DNA of 64,000 bases, taken from Paraburkholderia dioscoreae (GTDB lineage Bacteria > Pseudomonadota > Gammaproteobacteria > Burkholderiales > Burkholderiaceae). The stretch's first letter is position 1. Each line of letters begins with the position of its first letter. Location: NCBI RefSeq assembly GCF_902459535.1, contig NZ_LR699553.1, positions 3,968,001-4,032,000 on the forward strand. Direction: 5' to 3'. The translations under genes and the position numbers were made by a program. The notes beneath the pieces are model-generated. The model was given only the letters and a program-made list of their open reading frames with translations, was not told the origin of the DNA and searched no databases. Of the stretch, positions 30,320 through 38,590 are shown piece after piece.

Positions 30320-31257
30320 GGTGCGATCCGCTCCGCCACGCGCATCACGGCAGAACGGGCGCGCGGGTTCGCGGCGACTTCAGCGTCGCTCGCGAACACG
30401 CGGCCGATGATCTTGAGCGGAGGGCTCGGCAGATCGACTGCGCGAATCGGCAGACGGCGATCCACCGCAGGCGTACTGGCGTGCGCCTGCATGAATCGCT
30501 TGACGATCCGATCCTCGAGCGAATGAAAGCTGATGACCACCAGCCGCCCCCCTTGCTCCAACAGCGACAACGCCGCTTCTAAAACGACTTGCAGCTCCGC
30601 AAGCTCTTGATTGATGTGAATCCGTATAGCTTGAAAGGTGCGGGTTGCCGGATCCTTGCCCTTCTCACGGGTTTTGACGACGTTAGCCACGATTTGGGCA
30701 AGCTCGCCCGTGCTGACGAGAGGCCCAAGACGGTCGGACTCTGCCCGGCGAGCAACAAGCGCCTTTGCAATCTGAAAAGCAAACCGTTCTTCCCCATAAT
30801 CTCGTATCACCTCCGTCAATTCCTGCACCGTGGCCCGCGCCAGCCAGTCAGCAGCCGATTCGCCGCGCGTCGGGTCCATCCGCATATCGAGCGGGCCGTC
30901 GGCGCGGAAGCTGAAGCCCCGCTCCGGATCGTCGACTTGTGGCGACGACACGCCCAGATCCAGCAAAACGCCCGACACCCGTCCTACGCCGCGCTCCGCA
31001 ATCGCGGTGCGCAGTGAAGCAAAACTCTCGTGCACGATGCCAAAGCGCGGATCCGTGATTTGCTGAGCCGTGGCGATGGCGAGCGGGTCTTTGTCGAAAG
31101 CGATCAGACGTCCCGACTCACCCAGCTTCTCCAACACCAGCCGGCTATGCCCCCCGCGCCCGAACGTGCCGTCCACATACACGCCGTCCGCGCGGGTGAC
31201 CAGCGCCTGAACCGCTTCTTCCAGCAGCACCGTGCGATGCTGCAATTCATTTCCCAT
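30316..31257 (-). CDS. rsmH: 16S rRNA (cytosine-1402-N4)-methyltransferase
   Basis: SAM-dependent methyltransferase for C1402 of 16S rRNA (also called MraW). HRTVLLEEAVQAL opens the domain, YVDGTFGRGGHSRLVL is the SAM-binding motif I, and LLDLGVSSPQVDDPERGFSF and VVISFHSLEDRIVKRFM are signatures. The start at 31257 (MGNELQHRTV) gives 313 residues, the normal length. An ATG four codons upstream at 31269 is less likely. It overlaps ftsL by four bases. Confidence 0.95.
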   Translation of the reverse strand: MGNELQHRTVLLEEAVQALVTRADGVYVDGTFGRGGHSRLVLEKLGESGRLIAFDKDPLAIATAQQITDPRFGIVHESFASLRTAIAERGVGRVSGVLLDLGVSSPQVDDPERGFSFRADGPLDMRMDPTRGESAADWLARATVQELTEVIRDYGEERFAFQIAKALVARRAESDRLGPLVSTGELAQIVANVVKTREKGKDPATRTFQAIRIHINQELAELQVVLEAALSLLEQGGRLVVISFHSLEDRIVKRFMQAHASTPAVDRRLPIRAVDLPSPPLKIIGRVFASDAEVAANPRARSAVMRVAERIAP

Positions 31258-31284
31258 CGCAGGTGCCATATATGTAAACCGCGA

Positions 31285-31713
31285 TCAGAACGTGAAATCT
31301 TTCAAGGCATCGGGCATGCCCTCTGCCATTGCCGCCTGTTCCTTCGCGGTGTATGTCTGTGCATCCCACAACTCGAAGTGACGGCCCATGCCGAGCAAGG
31401 TCACTTCTTTTTCCAGCCCGCCGGCCGTGCGCAATTCCGGCGACACGAGCACGCGCCCTGCGCCGTCCATATCCACGTCCATTGCGTTGCCGAGAAAAAT
31501 GCGCTTCCACCAGGTCGCGTTCATGGGCAGCTTGTCGACCTTGTCGCGAAAGATTTCCCACTCCGGGCGAGGAAAGAGCAACAGGCAGCCGTCCGGGTGC
31601 TTGGTGATCGTCACCCGGCCCTCTGCCTGTGTTTGCAGCGCATCCCGATACCGAGAGGGAATAGACATCCGCCCTTTCGCATCGAGCGTCAGCGCCGACG
31701 CCCCTTGGAACAC
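31285..31713 (-). CDS. mraZ: Transcriptional regulator MraZ
   Basis: AbrB-like, double-psi-barrel DNA-binding protein that heads the dcw operon. Its 142 residues contain two repeats of the MraZ domain: FQGASALTLDAKGRMSIPSRYRD and GNAMDVDMDGAGRVLVSPELR. E. coli MraZ represses its own operon by binding GTG/TGGG-type repeats at the promoter, and matching repeats are present upstream here. Confidence 0.96.
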   Translation of the reverse strand: MFQGASALTLDAKGRMSIPSRYRDALQTQAEGRVTITKHPDGCLLLFPRPEWEIFRDKVDKLPMNATWWKRIFLGNAMDVDMDGAGRVLVSPELRTAGGLEKEVTLLGMGRHFELWDAQTYTAKEQAAMAEGMPDALKDFTF

Positions 31714-31730
31714 TTCGCTCTCCCCTGTCG

Positions 31731-31763
31731 ACCGGAGTTGGCGCTTTTGCGCTTTACTCCGGT
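31731..31763. repeat. Inverted repeat in the mraZ 5' leader
   Basis: ACCGGAGT (31731-31738) pairs perfectly with ACTCCGGT (31756-31763), with an inner GCGC/GCGC. The same GCGCTTTTGCGC core recurs at 31788-31799. It lies between the mra promoter and the mraZ start, in the transcribed leader, close to the translation start (31713). Confidence 0.6.
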
Positions 31764-31843
31764 CCCATGCAACCTGGTTGCTCGTGGCGCTTTTGCGCCC
31801 GCTGTCCGATTCGTGAAAATCTACCCGAAACTGCCTGTGAGAT

Positions 31844-31878
31844 CACACAAAAATACACTTTCTCACACTGTCTCCCAC
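31844..31878 (-). promoter_or_regulatory. MraZ operator: four direct repeats, 10-bp period
   Basis: Read on the - strand the sequence runs GTGGG-AGACA, GTGTG-AGAAA, GTGTA-TTTTT, GTGTG-ATCTC, four boxes exactly 10 bp apart (ends at 31878, 31868, 31858, 31848). The first box overlaps the -10 hexamer. The pattern matches the regularly spaced GTG/TGGG repeats bound by MraZ in E. coli, so autoregulation is inferred. Confidence 0.7.
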
Positions 31879-31905
31879 TTTAGAGGAACGCTAAACAGGG
31901 GTCAA
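31877..31905 (-). promoter_or_regulatory. dcw operon promoter upstream of mraZ
   Basis: On the - strand, TTGACC (31905-31900) and TAAAGT (31882-31877) are 17 bp apart, an almost ideal sigma-70 promoter. Its -10 is overlapped by the MraZ boxes. The leader to the mraZ ATG is about 160 nt. Confidence 0.7.
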
Positions 31906-32190
31906 GGGAGATGCGCGCTTTTGCGACGAATTTTGTTTGTTAGAACAAGGACTTAGCGCGACTCCTTCACGCCAGACATAAAACGGAAAACCGTTATAAA
32001 TGAATGAGCTAGTGCAACTTGTGAAGGTGATACGTGAAAAGTGCAGGGGAAAGGCGCGGATTGAAAGAGATCGTCAAGCGGGATCGGGAGGTGTCGGATG
32101 GCGTTTCCGGTACTTCAGGCGACGGCGCACGAGGCGCCGTCCCACTTTCGGCAGGTACGTGAGCGGAGCGCTCGAACTGATAGCTCGAGC
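31906..32190. other. Intergenic region upstream of the mra promoter, downstream of coq7
   Basis: About 285 bp without a credible gene. A short perfect inverted repeat AACGG-AAAA-CCGTT lies near 31984-31997. No terminator with a T-run was found after coq7, so coq7 transcripts could run toward mraZ. Confidence 0.4.
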
Positions 32191-32829
32191 TTATATGTAA
32201 TAAGCCGTACGGGTCATGACTTTCGACACGGCACGCATCAGTCCGCGCACGGGGAACGGCAATTCGATTCCGCCGGCTTCCATTGCGGCCTTGCCATGTT
32301 CCACCTCGTCCACACGCATCTGTTCGACGATTGCGCGTGACTCGCGGTCGGCTGCCGGCAATTGCTCCAGATGGCTATCCAGATGCTGCTCCACCTGACG
32401 CTCGGTTTCGGCCATGAAGCCCAGGCTGACACGGTCGCCCATGCGCCCCGCTGCAACGCCGATTGCCAGCGCGCCGGTGTACCAGAGCGGGTTCAACAGA
32501 CTGGGGCGCGAGTCGAGCGCTTCCAGACGCTTCGCAGTCCATGCGAGGTGATCCTCTTCCTCGATTGCCGCGCGATTGAACACGGCGCGCAACGAAGGTG
32601 ACCTGGTCGCGAGTTTTTGAGCCTGATAGAGCGCCTGCGCGCACACCTCGCCGACGTGGTTCACGCGCATCAATCCGGCCGAGTGCGCACGCTCCGCCGG
32701 TGAGAGTTCGGGCGCCGCTTCCGTCACCGCGGATTCTTGCGGCACCGGCAACGGACGGCTCATTCGCGACACGCCAGTCATTGAGCGTAAACCCCGATCA
32801 AACTCGCTAATCAACTCGTCCAGAAACAT
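32191..32829 (-). CDS. coq7: Coq7-type 2-polyprenyl-3-methyl-6-methoxy-1,4-benzoquinone monooxygenase
   Basis: Di-iron hydroxylase of ubiquinone synthesis (the Coq7/UbiF-replacing enzyme of many beta-proteobacteria). The iron ligands are visible as the Glu in RVNHVGEVCAQALYQ, the EEEDHLAW motif, ETERQVEQHL and VDEVEHG. At 212 residues it is the normal length. Start MFLDELISEFDRGLR at 32829, with GGGAG upstream. Membrane-associated by hydrophobic helices around NPLWYTGALAIGVAAG. Confidence 0.92.
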   Translation of the reverse strand: MFLDELISEFDRGLRSMTGVSRMSRPLPVPQESAVTEAAPELSPAERAHSAGLMRVNHVGEVCAQALYQAQKLATRSPSLRAVFNRAAIEEEDHLAWTAKRLEALDSRPSLLNPLWYTGALAIGVAAGRMGDRVSLGFMAETERQVEQHLDSHLEQLPAADRESRAIVEQMRVDEVEHGKAAMEAGGIELPFPVRGLMRAVSKVMTRTAYYI

Positions 32830-33041
32830 TCAACGCTCCCTCGTTCACCAACCGCCTTATCGATCCGCCAGGTCCGTGCCATAAGGCTTTACGGCTGAAT
32901 TCGGGCTGCGCGGAAACCTTCAAACCGCGTGAATCAGGCGGCCAGTTTCTGATTTTAGACCATGTTGCGTAAACGAAACAGGAGCCTTCCCGCCCCGCTC
33001 CTTTTTCTTTGTGCCATGTAGGCCTTTTGTTACATTACGTG
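32830..33041. other. Divergent intergenic region coq7 / porin
   Basis: Non-coding sequence between coq7 (-) and the porin regulatory region (+). It holds the coq7 ribosome site (GGGAG) at the left edge. No other feature was seen apart from the palindrome and promoter listed next to it. Confidence 0.45.
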
Positions 33042-33059
33042 CAACTTCTCGCGAAGTTG
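33042..33059. promoter_or_regulatory. Palindrome overlapping the porin -35 (candidate operator)
   Basis: CAACTTC (33042-33048) and GAAGTTG (33053-33059) form perfect 7-bp arms around TCGC. The right arm runs into the TTGGAC -35 hexamer. This is a position where a repressor or activator could act. The binding protein is unknown. Confidence 0.45.
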
Positions 33060-33085
33060 GACAAGCAAGGCCTCAACGCTAGATA
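33057..33085 (+). promoter_or_regulatory. Porin promoter
   Basis: TTGGAC at 33057-33062 and TAGATA at 33080-33085 with a 17-bp spacer, 46 bp before the porin ATG. Confidence 0.6.
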
Positions 33086-33131
33086 AATATTCGCCTTGTA
33101 CAAAAGATTCGTAATCCTTGGAGATCATTCG

Positions 33132-34301
33132 ATGAAAAAGTCGCTTCTCGCTCTCGCAGCACTGGGCGCATTCGCAGGCGTCGCACATGCTCAGAGCAGC
33201 GTGACCCTGTACGGTATCATTGACGAAGGCTTCAACATCAACACCAACTCGGGTGGCAAGCACCTGTACAACCTGTCGAGCGGCGTTCTGCAAGGCTCGC
33301 GTTGGGGTCTGCGCGGCACGGAAGATCTGGGTGGCGGTTTGAAGGCCATCTTCGTGTTGGAAAACGGCTTTGACGTGAACAACGGCAAGCTCGGTCAAGG
33401 CGGCCTGATGTTCGGTCGTCAAGCTTACGTCGGCCTGTCGAGCCAGTTCGGTACGGTCACGCTGGGTCGTCAGTACGACTCCGTGGTTGACTACGTTGGT
33501 CCGCTCGAAGCCGGCGACCAGTGGGGCGGCTACATCGCTGCTCACCCGGGCGATATCGACAACTTCAACAACGCATACCGCACCAACAACACGGTCAAGT
33601 TCACGAGCGCAAACTACGGCGGCCTGACGTTCGGCGGCACGTACAGCTTCGGCGGCATCGCGGGCAACGTCACGTCGAACCAGATCTGGTCGTTGGGCGC
33701 TGGCTACAACAACGGTCCCCTCGTTTTGGGCGTTGCCTACTTGAACGCACGCACCCCGGCAGCTTCGGGTGGCCTCTTCAACAACGGCGGTACGGCTACG
33801 ACGGCAGCAGGTGCAGTGACGTCGCCGGTCTACGCTGGATTCTCGTCGGCTAACACGTACCAGGTCATCGGTGCAGGCGGCGCATACACGTTCGGCGCAG
33901 CAACGGTCGGCGTGACGTACTCGAACATCCGCTTCGGCAACCTGGGCGCTTCGTTCGCATCGCCGTTCAAGGGCCAGTCGGCTACGTTCAACAACGCCGA
34001 ACTGAACTTCAAGTATCAGTTGACCCCGGCATTGCTGGTCGGCGCAGCGTATGACTACACGCGCGGCGCGGAAATCAACGGCAACTCGCGTGCTCAGTAC
34101 CACCAAGGCGCAGTTGGCGTGGACTACTTCCTGTCCAAGCGTACCGACGTGTACGTGACGGGTGTGTATCAACACGCTCTGGGCGACACGGTCACCGCTG
34201 GTGGCGCTGTGGTCGACGCAACGGCAGGCATCAACGGCCTGACGGGTTCGTCGAACCAGAACCAGTTCACGGCGCGCGTCGGTATCCGCCACAAGTTCTA
34301 A
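33132..34301 (+). CDS. Outer-membrane general porin (Gram-negative porin family, Burkholderia type)
   Basis: Trimeric beta-barrel porin of 389 residues. The signal peptide MKKSLLALAALGAFAGVAHA is cleaved before QSSVTLYG, the conserved start of beta-proteobacterial porins. Repeated beta-strands (GSRWGLRGTEDLGGGLKAIFVLENGF, FGRQAYVGLSSQFGTVTLGRQ) follow, and the C-terminus ends in Phe (VGIRHKF), the BAM recognition signal. Codon use is markedly less GC-rich than that of the neighbours (for example frequent GGT, CGT and AAC), as expected for a highly expressed gene. GGAG lies 10 bp before the ATG at 33132. A strong terminator follows. Confidence 0.93.
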   Translation: MKKSLLALAALGAFAGVAHAQSSVTLYGIIDEGFNINTNSGGKHLYNLSSGVLQGSRWGLRGTEDLGGGLKAIFVLENGFDVNNGKLGQGGLMFGRQAYVGLSSQFGTVTLGRQYDSVVDYVGPLEAGDQWGGYIAAHPGDIDNFNNAYRTNNTVKFTSANYGGLTFGGTYSFGGIAGNVTSNQIWSLGAGYNNGPLVLGVAYLNARTPAASGGLFNNGGTATTAAGAVTSPVYAGFSSANTYQVIGAGGAYTFGAATVGVTYSNIRFGNLGASFASPFKGQSATFNNAELNFKYQLTPALLVGAAYDYTRGAEINGNSRAQYHQGAVGVDYFLSKRTDVYVTGVYQHALGDTVTAGGAVVDATAGINGLTGSSNQNQFTARVGIRHKF

Positions 34302-34327
34302 TAAGTCGTAATAAAGCAGTTTGCCTT

Positions 34328-34353
34328 AAAGGCGCCTTCGGGCGCCTTTTTTT
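34328..34353 (+). terminator. Rho-independent terminator of the porin gene
   Basis: AAAGGCGCC (34328-34336), a TTCG tetraloop and GGCGCCTTT (34341-34349) followed by further T residues. Confidence 0.93.
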
Positions 34354-34414
34354 ATGGCGCTGCGCTGCGCACTACTGCGGACGGGCCTCGCACGGCAGCG
34401 GTGACGCAGAACTG

Positions 34415-34450
34415 AAAAAAGCCCGGCAGATTTTCATCTGCCGGGCTTTT
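34415..34450 (-). terminator. Terminator of the fadD-type gene
   Basis: GCCCGGCAGA (34421-34430) pairs with TCTGCCGGGC (34438-34447). The AAAAAA on the left side gives a U-run for - strand transcripts. On the + strand TTTTG follows, so it may work in both directions. Confidence 0.88.
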
Positions 34451-34511
34451 GCCGTTTACCGCTGTACGCTATTTCATGCCGACTTCGTGCGTGATCGGTT
34501 CGCGATCCCGC

Positions 34512-36185
34512 TTACGCGCGCCCGTCGCGCAACTCGCGGCGCAGGATCTTGCCGACGTTGCTCTTCGGCAGTTCGGTACGGAATTCGACGATCTTCGGCC
34601 GCTTGTAACCGGTCAGTTGCTGCTTGCAGTACGCAAAGATGTCCGCATCGGTGAGTGCCTGATCTTTCTTCACGACGAACAGTTTCACCGCCTCGCCCGA
34701 ATGCTGATCCGGCACGCCGACCGCGGCGACTTCGAACACGCCCGGCAGTTTGGCGACCACGTCTTCGATTTCGTTCGGATAGACGTTGAAGCCGGACACC
34801 AGAATCATGTCCTTCTTGCGGTCGACGATCTTGACGAAGCCACCTTCGTTCATCAGGCCGACATCGCCCGATTTAAAGAAGCCATCCTCCGTCATCACTT
34901 TTGCCGTTTCGTCGGGCCGGTTCCAGTAACCCGCCATTACCTGCGGGCCCCGGATGCAGATTTCACCCGGCTGGCCGAGCGGCACTTCGTTGCCTTCGTC
35001 GTCTCGAATCGAGATTTCCGTCGACGGCAGCGGCAAGCCGATTGTCCCGCTGTATTCGGTGACGGTCACCGGATTGCAGGTCACGCACGGCGACGTTTCC
35101 GACAACCCGTAGCCTTCAATGATCGGCGTGTGCGTCTGCTCGTACCAGCGCTTGGCTACAGCCTCCTGCACCGCCATACCACCACCGTTCGCGGCGATCA
35201 GCTTCGAAAAATCGAGCTTATGGAAATCCGGGCTATTCAACATCGCGTTGTAGAGCGTGTTGACGGCGGGAATTGTCGTGATTGCATACCCTTCAAGCGC
35301 TTTGATCATGCCCGGAATGTCGCGCGGATTAGGAATCAGCACGCCGAGGCCGCCGGTACGGATTGTCAGCAACCCGCAAACCGTCAGCGCAAACACGTGA
35401 TACAGGGGCAAGGCAACCACGGTGATGAACTGATCGATGTCCGTACGATTCGCGCGCACCGGATCGAGCCAGACTTCCGACTGCAACACGTTGGCGATCA
35501 GGTTCCGATGCAGCAGCGTCGCGCCCTTGGCTACGCCCGTCGTGCCGCCCGTGTACTGGAGAAACGCGACATCGTTCGGACCTTGCTGGACCGGCTTGAA
35601 ATTCTGACGTCCACCTTCCGCGATCGCGGTATTGAATTTGACGTGACCCGGCAGGCTCCACGCCGGCACCATCTTTTTCACCTTGCGCACGACGAAGTTC
35701 ACCAGCGTGCCCTTCAGGCCCATCAGATCACCCATCGCGGCTACAACCACATGCTTGATCGACGTGTTGCGTACGATCGCCTGCAGCGTGACCGCGAAGT
35801 TCTCGAGCAGAATGATCGCTTCCGCGTCGCTGTCCTTTAGCTGATGCTCTAACTCACGCGGGGTATAAAGCGGGTTCACGTTCACGACCACGTAGCCCGC
35901 GCGCAGAATAGCGGCAATCGCCACCGGATATTGCAGCACGTTCGGCATCATGATCGCGATGCGCGCGCCGCGGGCCAGGCCCTTCGATTGAAACCACGCT
36001 GCCAGCTTGCGCGAAAGCGCGTCGAGCTCGCCATAGCTGATTTCCTTGCCCATGCAGACGAACGCGGGCTTGGCGCGGTGGTCGCGAAAGGCTTCTTCGA
36101 GCAGTTCTCCGACCGACGAGTAGCGGGTTGGGTCAATCTCTGCGGGAACGCCGGGTGGATAAGATTTCAGCCAGATTTTGTCCAT
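34512..36185 (-). CDS. fadD: Long-chain fatty acid--CoA ligase (FadD-like)
   Basis: Adenylate-forming enzyme that activates fatty acids to acyl-CoA. The 557-residue product has the AMP-binding P-loop YTGGTTGVAKGATLLH, the A5 motif EGYGLSETSPCVTCNP, the A7/A8 hinge KSGDVGLMNEGGFVKIVDRKKDMILVSGFNVYPNEIEDVV, and the catalytic lysine in LPKSNVGKILRRELRD. It opens with MDKIWLKSYPPGVPAEID, as in FadD. A single gene on the - strand. Substrate chain length cannot be read from sequence. Confidence 0.9.
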   Translation of the reverse strand: MDKIWLKSYPPGVPAEIDPTRYSSVGELLEEAFRDHRAKPAFVCMGKEISYGELDALSRKLAAWFQSKGLARGARIAIMMPNVLQYPVAIAAILRAGYVVVNVNPLYTPRELEHQLKDSDAEAIILLENFAVTLQAIVRNTSIKHVVVAAMGDLMGLKGTLVNFVVRKVKKMVPAWSLPGHVKFNTAIAEGGRQNFKPVQQGPNDVAFLQYTGGTTGVAKGATLLHRNLIANVLQSEVWLDPVRANRTDIDQFITVVALPLYHVFALTVCGLLTIRTGGLGVLIPNPRDIPGMIKALEGYAITTIPAVNTLYNAMLNSPDFHKLDFSKLIAANGGGMAVQEAVAKRWYEQTHTPIIEGYGLSETSPCVTCNPVTVTEYSGTIGLPLPSTEISIRDDEGNEVPLGQPGEICIRGPQVMAGYWNRPDETAKVMTEDGFFKSGDVGLMNEGGFVKIVDRKKDMILVSGFNVYPNEIEDVVAKLPGVFEVAAVGVPDQHSGEAVKLFVVKKDQALTDADIFAYCKQQLTGYKRPKIVEFRTELPKSNVGKILRRELRDGRA

Positions 36186-36331
36186 GCAGCGTCTCCTCCT
36201 TTATTTTCGAATGGTCGTGCTAAAAACGCATCGTAGCATGGGCACCTCTCGATTATTTGCGAAAAGCGGCCGGGTTAGACTGCAGCCTCGAACCCTCAAA
36301 AGACGAGCACCGCTGGACGATTGAACTTGTT

Positions 36332-38410
36332 TCAGACGCGCTCGACTTCGACGAGGCAGTCATAGAAAGTTGCCGATCCGCCCAGATCAGTGAGCGCCTG
36401 GCTGGTAACCTGATTGGCATTGCGGCCGTCGGGAGCAAGTTTCTTCCACCAGATCGACAGGCCCACCACGAGCCCCTCACGTGCTTTATCGGTGACACGG
36501 ACGCGCGCCTGCATCGACCCGCGATCGTTAAAGATGCGCACCTGATCGCCGTCGACGATGTCTCGCGATTGCGCGTCGGCCGGATGCATGTCGAGATGCG
36601 GCTCGCCTTCGGTCGAACGCAGACTTTCGATGTTCACGAAGGTGCTATTCAGGAAGTTGCGTGCGGGTGGCGAAATCATCGCCAGCGGATAACGGGCGGC
36701 AAGTTCCGGCGCGCCGTCAGCGGATTCGTAGGGCGGCAGATAGTCCGGCAGTGGGTCGAGTCCCTGTTGCGCAAGGCGCTCGCTGTAGAACTCGCATTTA
36801 CCGGACGGCGTTTGGAAACCACCTTCGGCGAAAGGCGCATCGGGCAGATTCAGCCTGGCCCAGCCCGTCTTCTTCAGGGTCTCCCAATCTACGCCTTTGA
36901 GCGTTCTGTCTTGCCAGCGGAACGCCGCCTGCGCGACGGTCTCGTCGCTCTCGAACAGCGCGGGCTCGTCGAGACCCATATGACGCGCGATGCCGCGAAA
37001 AATCTCCGTGTTCGGAAGCGCTTCACCGACCGGCGCGATTGCCGGCAGGTTGACCATTACGTGCGTGTGGCCGTACGACTTGTGAACGTCGAGGTGCTCC
37101 AGCTGAGTTGTCGCGGGCAGCAACAGATCGGCGTAGTCGGCGGTGTCGGTCTGGAAATGCTCGAGGACGATTGTGAACAGATCTTCGCGCGCGAAACCCG
37201 CGGCGACTCGCTCCGAATCTGGCGCGACAGCCACCGGATTCGAGTTGTAGACGACGATCGCTTCGACTTTGGGGCCGAACGCGGCGTCGCCCGTGTGCAG
37301 TAGCGCGTCGCCGATCGCATTCATATTGATGACGCGGTTCGTCCTGGTCGGCCAACCCGGCATCAGGTCCGGACGCTGCAACGCATACGAATCGACCGGC
37401 GCCCAACCGCCCGACGACAGCAACACGCCCCCCGCTCTCTCGCGCCACGCACCCGTGAGCGACGGCAGGCAAGCGATCGCGCGCACTGCATTGCCGCCGC
37501 CGCGCACGCGTTGCAGGCCGTAGTTCATGCGGATTGCAGCCTTTCTGGTGCCACCGTAAAGTCGTGCGAGATCGACGATCGCCCGTTCATCAATACCGCA
37601 GATTTCCGCAGCGCGCGACGGCGGGTAACTGAGCGCGCGGGCTTTCAGCTCTTCAAAACCAAACGTGTGAGCTTCGATGTAAGCGTGATCGAGCAGATTT
37701 TCCCTGATCAACACGTTGATCATACCGAGCGCCAGGGCGCTGTCAGTGCCTGGTTTCAAAGCGATGTGCTGATGGCATTTTTCGGCCGTCAGCGAGCGGT
37801 ACGGATCGATTGCGATCAGCCGCGCACCGCGGCGTTTGGCCTGTTGAGCGCGGGTCCAGAAATGGAGGTTCGATGCAATCGGATTCGAGCCCCAGATGAG
37901 GATGACTTCGCTTTCGTCGAAAAACTCGGTGAGCATGCCGAGGCTCGCGCCATAGGTGTACTTCAGCCCGGCCGCGCCGGCGGCCGCGCAAATCGTGCGA
38001 TCGAGTTGTGATGCGCCGAGCTTATGGAAGAACCGTTGCGCAATGCTGTCGCCCTGAATCAAGCCCATTGTGCCGGCATAGCTGTAGGGGAGGATTGCCT
38101 CCGGCGCCCGGTGTGCAATTTCCGACAGGCGGCGAGCCGCGAGTTGGAACGCCTCGTCCCAGCCGACCGGCTCAAAGCGCCCCTCGCCTTTACGGCCGAC
38201 ACGCTTCATCGGTCGCGTCAGTCTCTGCGGGTGATGCACGCGCTCAGCGTAGCGGCTGACCTTGGTGCACAGCGCGCCTTGCGTTGGAGGATGCTCGGGA
38301 TCGGCGACGACCTTGATCGCCCGGCCGGACTCGACCGTCACGCGCATCGCGCACGTGTCGGGGCAATCGTGCGGGCATACGGCGCGAGCGTGTTCAGTCG
38401 GAGCATTCAT
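36332..38410 (-). CDS. Molybdopterin-dependent oxidoreductase (formate dehydrogenase / DMSO reductase superfamily)
   Basis: A 692-residue molybdenum enzyme. At the N-terminus four cysteines (CPHDCPDTCAM, then GALCTKV) form a [4Fe-4S] motif. The molybdopterin-binding domains follow (LIWGSNPIASNLHFWTRAQQAKRRGARLIAIDPYRS, VVYNSNPVAVAPD), and the C-terminal molydopterin dinucleotide-binding domain contains DIVDGDQVRIFNDRGSMQARV. No Tat signal is present, so it is cytoplasmic. The start is the ATG at 38410 (MNAPTEHARAVCPHDC); the open frame upstream lacks family sequence. No partner subunit or cofactor genes lie nearby. The substrate is unknown. Confidence 0.85.
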   Translation of the reverse strand: MNAPTEHARAVCPHDCPDTCAMRVTVESGRAIKVVADPEHPPTQGALCTKVSRYAERVHHPQRLTRPMKRVGRKGEGRFEPVGWDEAFQLAARRLSEIAHRAPEAILPYSYAGTMGLIQGDSIAQRFFHKLGASQLDRTICAAAGAAGLKYTYGASLGMLTEFFDESEVILIWGSNPIASNLHFWTRAQQAKRRGARLIAIDPYRSLTAEKCHQHIALKPGTDSALALGMINVLIRENLLDHAYIEAHTFGFEELKARALSYPPSRAAEICGIDERAIVDLARLYGGTRKAAIRMNYGLQRVRGGGNAVRAIACLPSLTGAWRERAGGVLLSSGGWAPVDSYALQRPDLMPGWPTRTNRVINMNAIGDALLHTGDAAFGPKVEAIVVYNSNPVAVAPDSERVAAGFAREDLFTIVLEHFQTDTADYADLLLPATTQLEHLDVHKSYGHTHVMVNLPAIAPVGEALPNTEIFRGIARHMGLDEPALFESDETVAQAAFRWQDRTLKGVDWETLKKTGWARLNLPDAPFAEGGFQTPSGKCEFYSERLAQQGLDPLPDYLPPYESADGAPELAARYPLAMISPPARNFLNSTFVNIESLRSTEGEPHLDMHPADAQSRDIVDGDQVRIFNDRGSMQARVRVTDKAREGLVVGLSIWWKKLAPDGRNANQVTSQALTDLGGSATFYDCLVEVERV

Positions 38411-38590
38411 CGGCGGTCCGTCGTGGGGAACGATAGAACAATGCGGGATTCTATTACGTCGAGTACCGCTTGGCCTGCACTGCCCCGCCAAAAATATCTT
38501 CGGCGTAGAATCGGTCATGACCGTGCCCGGGCCGACGCGTCCCCGAGCGATTCCACGCAAGCCAAAGCACACACGTATCACCACTCCGTC

